A stretch of 6,844 nucleotides of DNA from Alphaproteobacteria bacterium (GTDB lineage Bacteria > Pseudomonadota > Alphaproteobacteria > SMXP01), in the NCBI GenBank assembly GCA_028280675.1, contig JANQLI010000035.1, forward strand, positions 1 through 6,844, in the 5' to 3' direction. The notes below the pieces were generated by a model. That model saw only the letters and a list, made by a program, of their open reading frames with translations, searched no databases and was not told the origin of the DNA. Shown piece after piece: positions 5,517-6,844 of this stretch. Each line of letters begins with the position of its first letter. Position 1 is the stretch's first letter. The position numbers and the translations under genes were made by a program.

Positions 5517-6844
5517 GTGCAAAACCGGTTTTGGACCGACATATCCAATCGGATTTCGTCCTTTTTGGTCGTGTTGGTCTCTCTGCACTATTTTAGCATG
5601 ACGATCCTTGCCACACCGGCAGAGGCCAATTCAAAATATGCGGCTCTGGTGGTCAGTGCACATAACGGCAAAGTGCTATACGCACGCAATGCAGATTCGC
5701 GGCGCTACCCTGCCTCTCTCACCAAAGTGATGACGCTCTATCTTCTCTTCGAAGCGCTGGATCAAGGCAAGCTCACTTTACAAACAAAGATGAGCGTCTC
5801 GAAACGTGCTGCCGGGCAAGCGCCCTCGAAATTGGGCTTAAAGGCAGGATCAACCATTTCAGTGGAAGACGCCATCCGCGCCTTAATCGTCAAATCCGCA
5901 AACGACGTTGCGACAGTCGTCTCAGAGAAATTAGGAGGCACGGAATATAATTTCTCACAATTGATGACCAAAAAAGCGTGGGCGCTTGGCATGAGCCGCA
6001 CGCGGTTTCAAAATGCATCCGGTCTGCCGCATAAAAAGCAATACACCACGGCGCGGGACATGGCGACACTCAGCCAGCGCATGATCACCGACTACCCGCA
6101 ATATTACAAATACTTCCAAGTCAAATCGTTCACCTGGAATGGCCGGAAGTATGAAACGCATAATTCGCTCCTGAAAGATTTCAATGGCACAGATGGGATC
6201 AAAACCGGATATATTCGCGCCTCTGGGTTTAACTTGATTTCTTCTGTCGAGCGCGATGGACATCATCTGATCGGCCTTGTTTTTGGCGGCCGCTCTCCGA
6301 AAACACGGGACGCGCATATGCGCCAAATCCTGACGGAGCAATTTAAACGTCTTTCGAATGATCCTGTGCTGAGTCATAAGATCGCATTCTTGCCAACACC
6401 CGTTCCAAAACCAGGCAGCCCGATGGCGCAAACACTTGCGGCCGCGCAATCCTCACCCTCAGAGTCTCAGCCACGTAGAGTGACAATGGAGCCGATTATC
6501 GAGGAAGGCGACACCTCCTATATGGGCGCTGATATAGCCATGCCGGCCACAACGCTGGTATCACGATCAGCAGATCCCATCGGGGACCTGATCGGCGCGC
6601 AACAAGACGACAACCGCTTGCTTCCCAAAAATGCCTCGCTCGCCACAGCAAAAATTGGGGCGGATGAATTGAAGCTTGATGATGCGATTGTCTTAAGCGC
6701 GCTCGATAACAAGCCGACTGATGAAGCACGCATTCGTATGCGCCTCGAAGATAGCCAAGCCTTCTATGGTGTCCAAATTGGCGCGTATGGCTTTCAAGAA
6801 CTCGCCATCCAGCGATTGAACGCTGCCGCACGCAAAGCTCCAAG
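5517..6844 (+). CDS. Secreted D-alanyl-D-alanine carboxypeptidase (peptidase S11, PBP5/6-like) with C-terminal SPOR domain, 3'-truncated
   Basis: This low-molecular-weight penicillin-binding protein trims the terminal D-Ala from peptidoglycan pentapeptides in the periplasm. The frame is open to the window end (442 full codons plus two bases). With the GTG at 5517, residues 1-37 form a long signal peptide: a basic start, then the hydrophobic SSFLVVLVSLHYFSMTIL, then a likely cleavage after TPAEA. All three active-site motifs are present: SLTK (67-70, nucleophile Ser67 and Lys70), SAN (127-129) and KTG (229-231). The catalytic domain spans about 40-285. A linker of roughly 130 residues, rich in Pro/Ser/Ala and acidic residues, follows. 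From about 416, FYGVQIGAYGFQELAIQRL begins a SPOR domain, which in known proteins binds denuded glycan at the septum. The window ends inside it. E. coli PBP5 instead has a C-terminal beta domain and membrane anchor. The gene is divergent from the phasin gene; close to dacA/dacC-type genes, exact symbol uncertain. Confidence 0.93.
   Translation, partial: MQNRFWTDISNRISSFLVVLVSLHYFSMTILATPAEANSKYAALVVSAHNGKVLYARNADSRRYPASLTKVMTLYLLFEALDQGKLTLQTKMSVSKRAAGQAPSKLGLKAGSTISVEDAIRALIVKSANDVATVVSEKLGGTEYNFSQLMTKKAWALGMSRTRFQNASGLPHKKQYTTARDMATLSQRMITDYPQYYKYFQVKSFTWNGRKYETHNSLLKDFNGTDGIKTGYIRASGFNLISSVERDGHHLIGLVFGGRSPKTRDAHMRQILTEQFKRLSNDPVLSHKIAFLPTPVPKPGSPMAQTLAAAQSSPSESQPRRVTMEPIIEEGDTSYMGADIAMPATTLVSRSADPIGDLIGAQQDDNRLLPKNASLATAKIGADELKLDDAIVLSALDNKPTDEARIRMRLEDSQAFYGVQIGAYGFQELAIQRLNAAARKAP

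Noticed and set aside
5955..6843. Minus-strand ORFs of 115-164 codons opposite the carboxypeptidase
   Set aside because: The plus frame here encodes the S11 motif KTG, the linker and the start of SPOR; the opposite frames show no domain.

Overview
The window looks like chromosomal core sequence from an alphaproteobacterium that probably stores polyhydroxyalkanoate (PHA). Three things point this way. The ClpS/ClpA pair has alphaproteobacterial sequence character: ClpA starts MPSFSQSLEDALHRA and ClpS carries LLLNDDYTPMEF and HPLQCTMEKE. There is a small phasin-family gene. There is also a D,D-carboxypeptidase joined to a SPOR domain, an arrangement common in that class. Base composition is moderate rather than extremely GC-rich. 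I would not go below class level.

Layout. (1) 1-1560, plus strand: the 3' part of purM, cut by the window edge, then purN after a 9-nt gap; these are steps 5 and 3 of de novo purine synthesis. (2) 1561-1594: a 34-nt convergent junction with a short hairpin. (3) 4346-1595, minus strand: a tight clpS-clpA operon for the N-degron adaptor and the AAA+ unfoldase of ClpAP. clpA starts with TTG, and its ribosome-binding site lies inside the last codons of clpS. A sequence matching the alphaproteobacterial heat-shock (RpoH) promoter pattern sits just upstream of clpS. (4) 4422-4708: a non-coding stretch with nested inverted repeats and the terminator of the next gene. (5) 5161-4709, minus strand: a 150-aa phasin whose promoter is bracketed by two near-identical TGC-N3-GCA dyads that resemble binding sites of the PHA repressor PhaR. 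(6) 5162-5516: the divergent regulatory region. (7) 5517-6844, plus strand: a secreted penicillin-binding D-Ala-D-Ala carboxypeptidase running off the right edge inside its SPOR domain.

The coding genes are ordinary and none is visibly broken. No mobile element, tRNA, rRNA or CRISPR array was seen. The most interesting signals are regulatory: the RpoH-like element before clpSA, and the phasin promoter with paired operators, which itself resembles the clpS promoter in spacing and -10 sequence. Other points of note are a structured intergenic segment that could encode or belong to a small RNA, and a charge-segregated C-terminal tail on ClpA. I see no clear evidence of a new multi-gene system.
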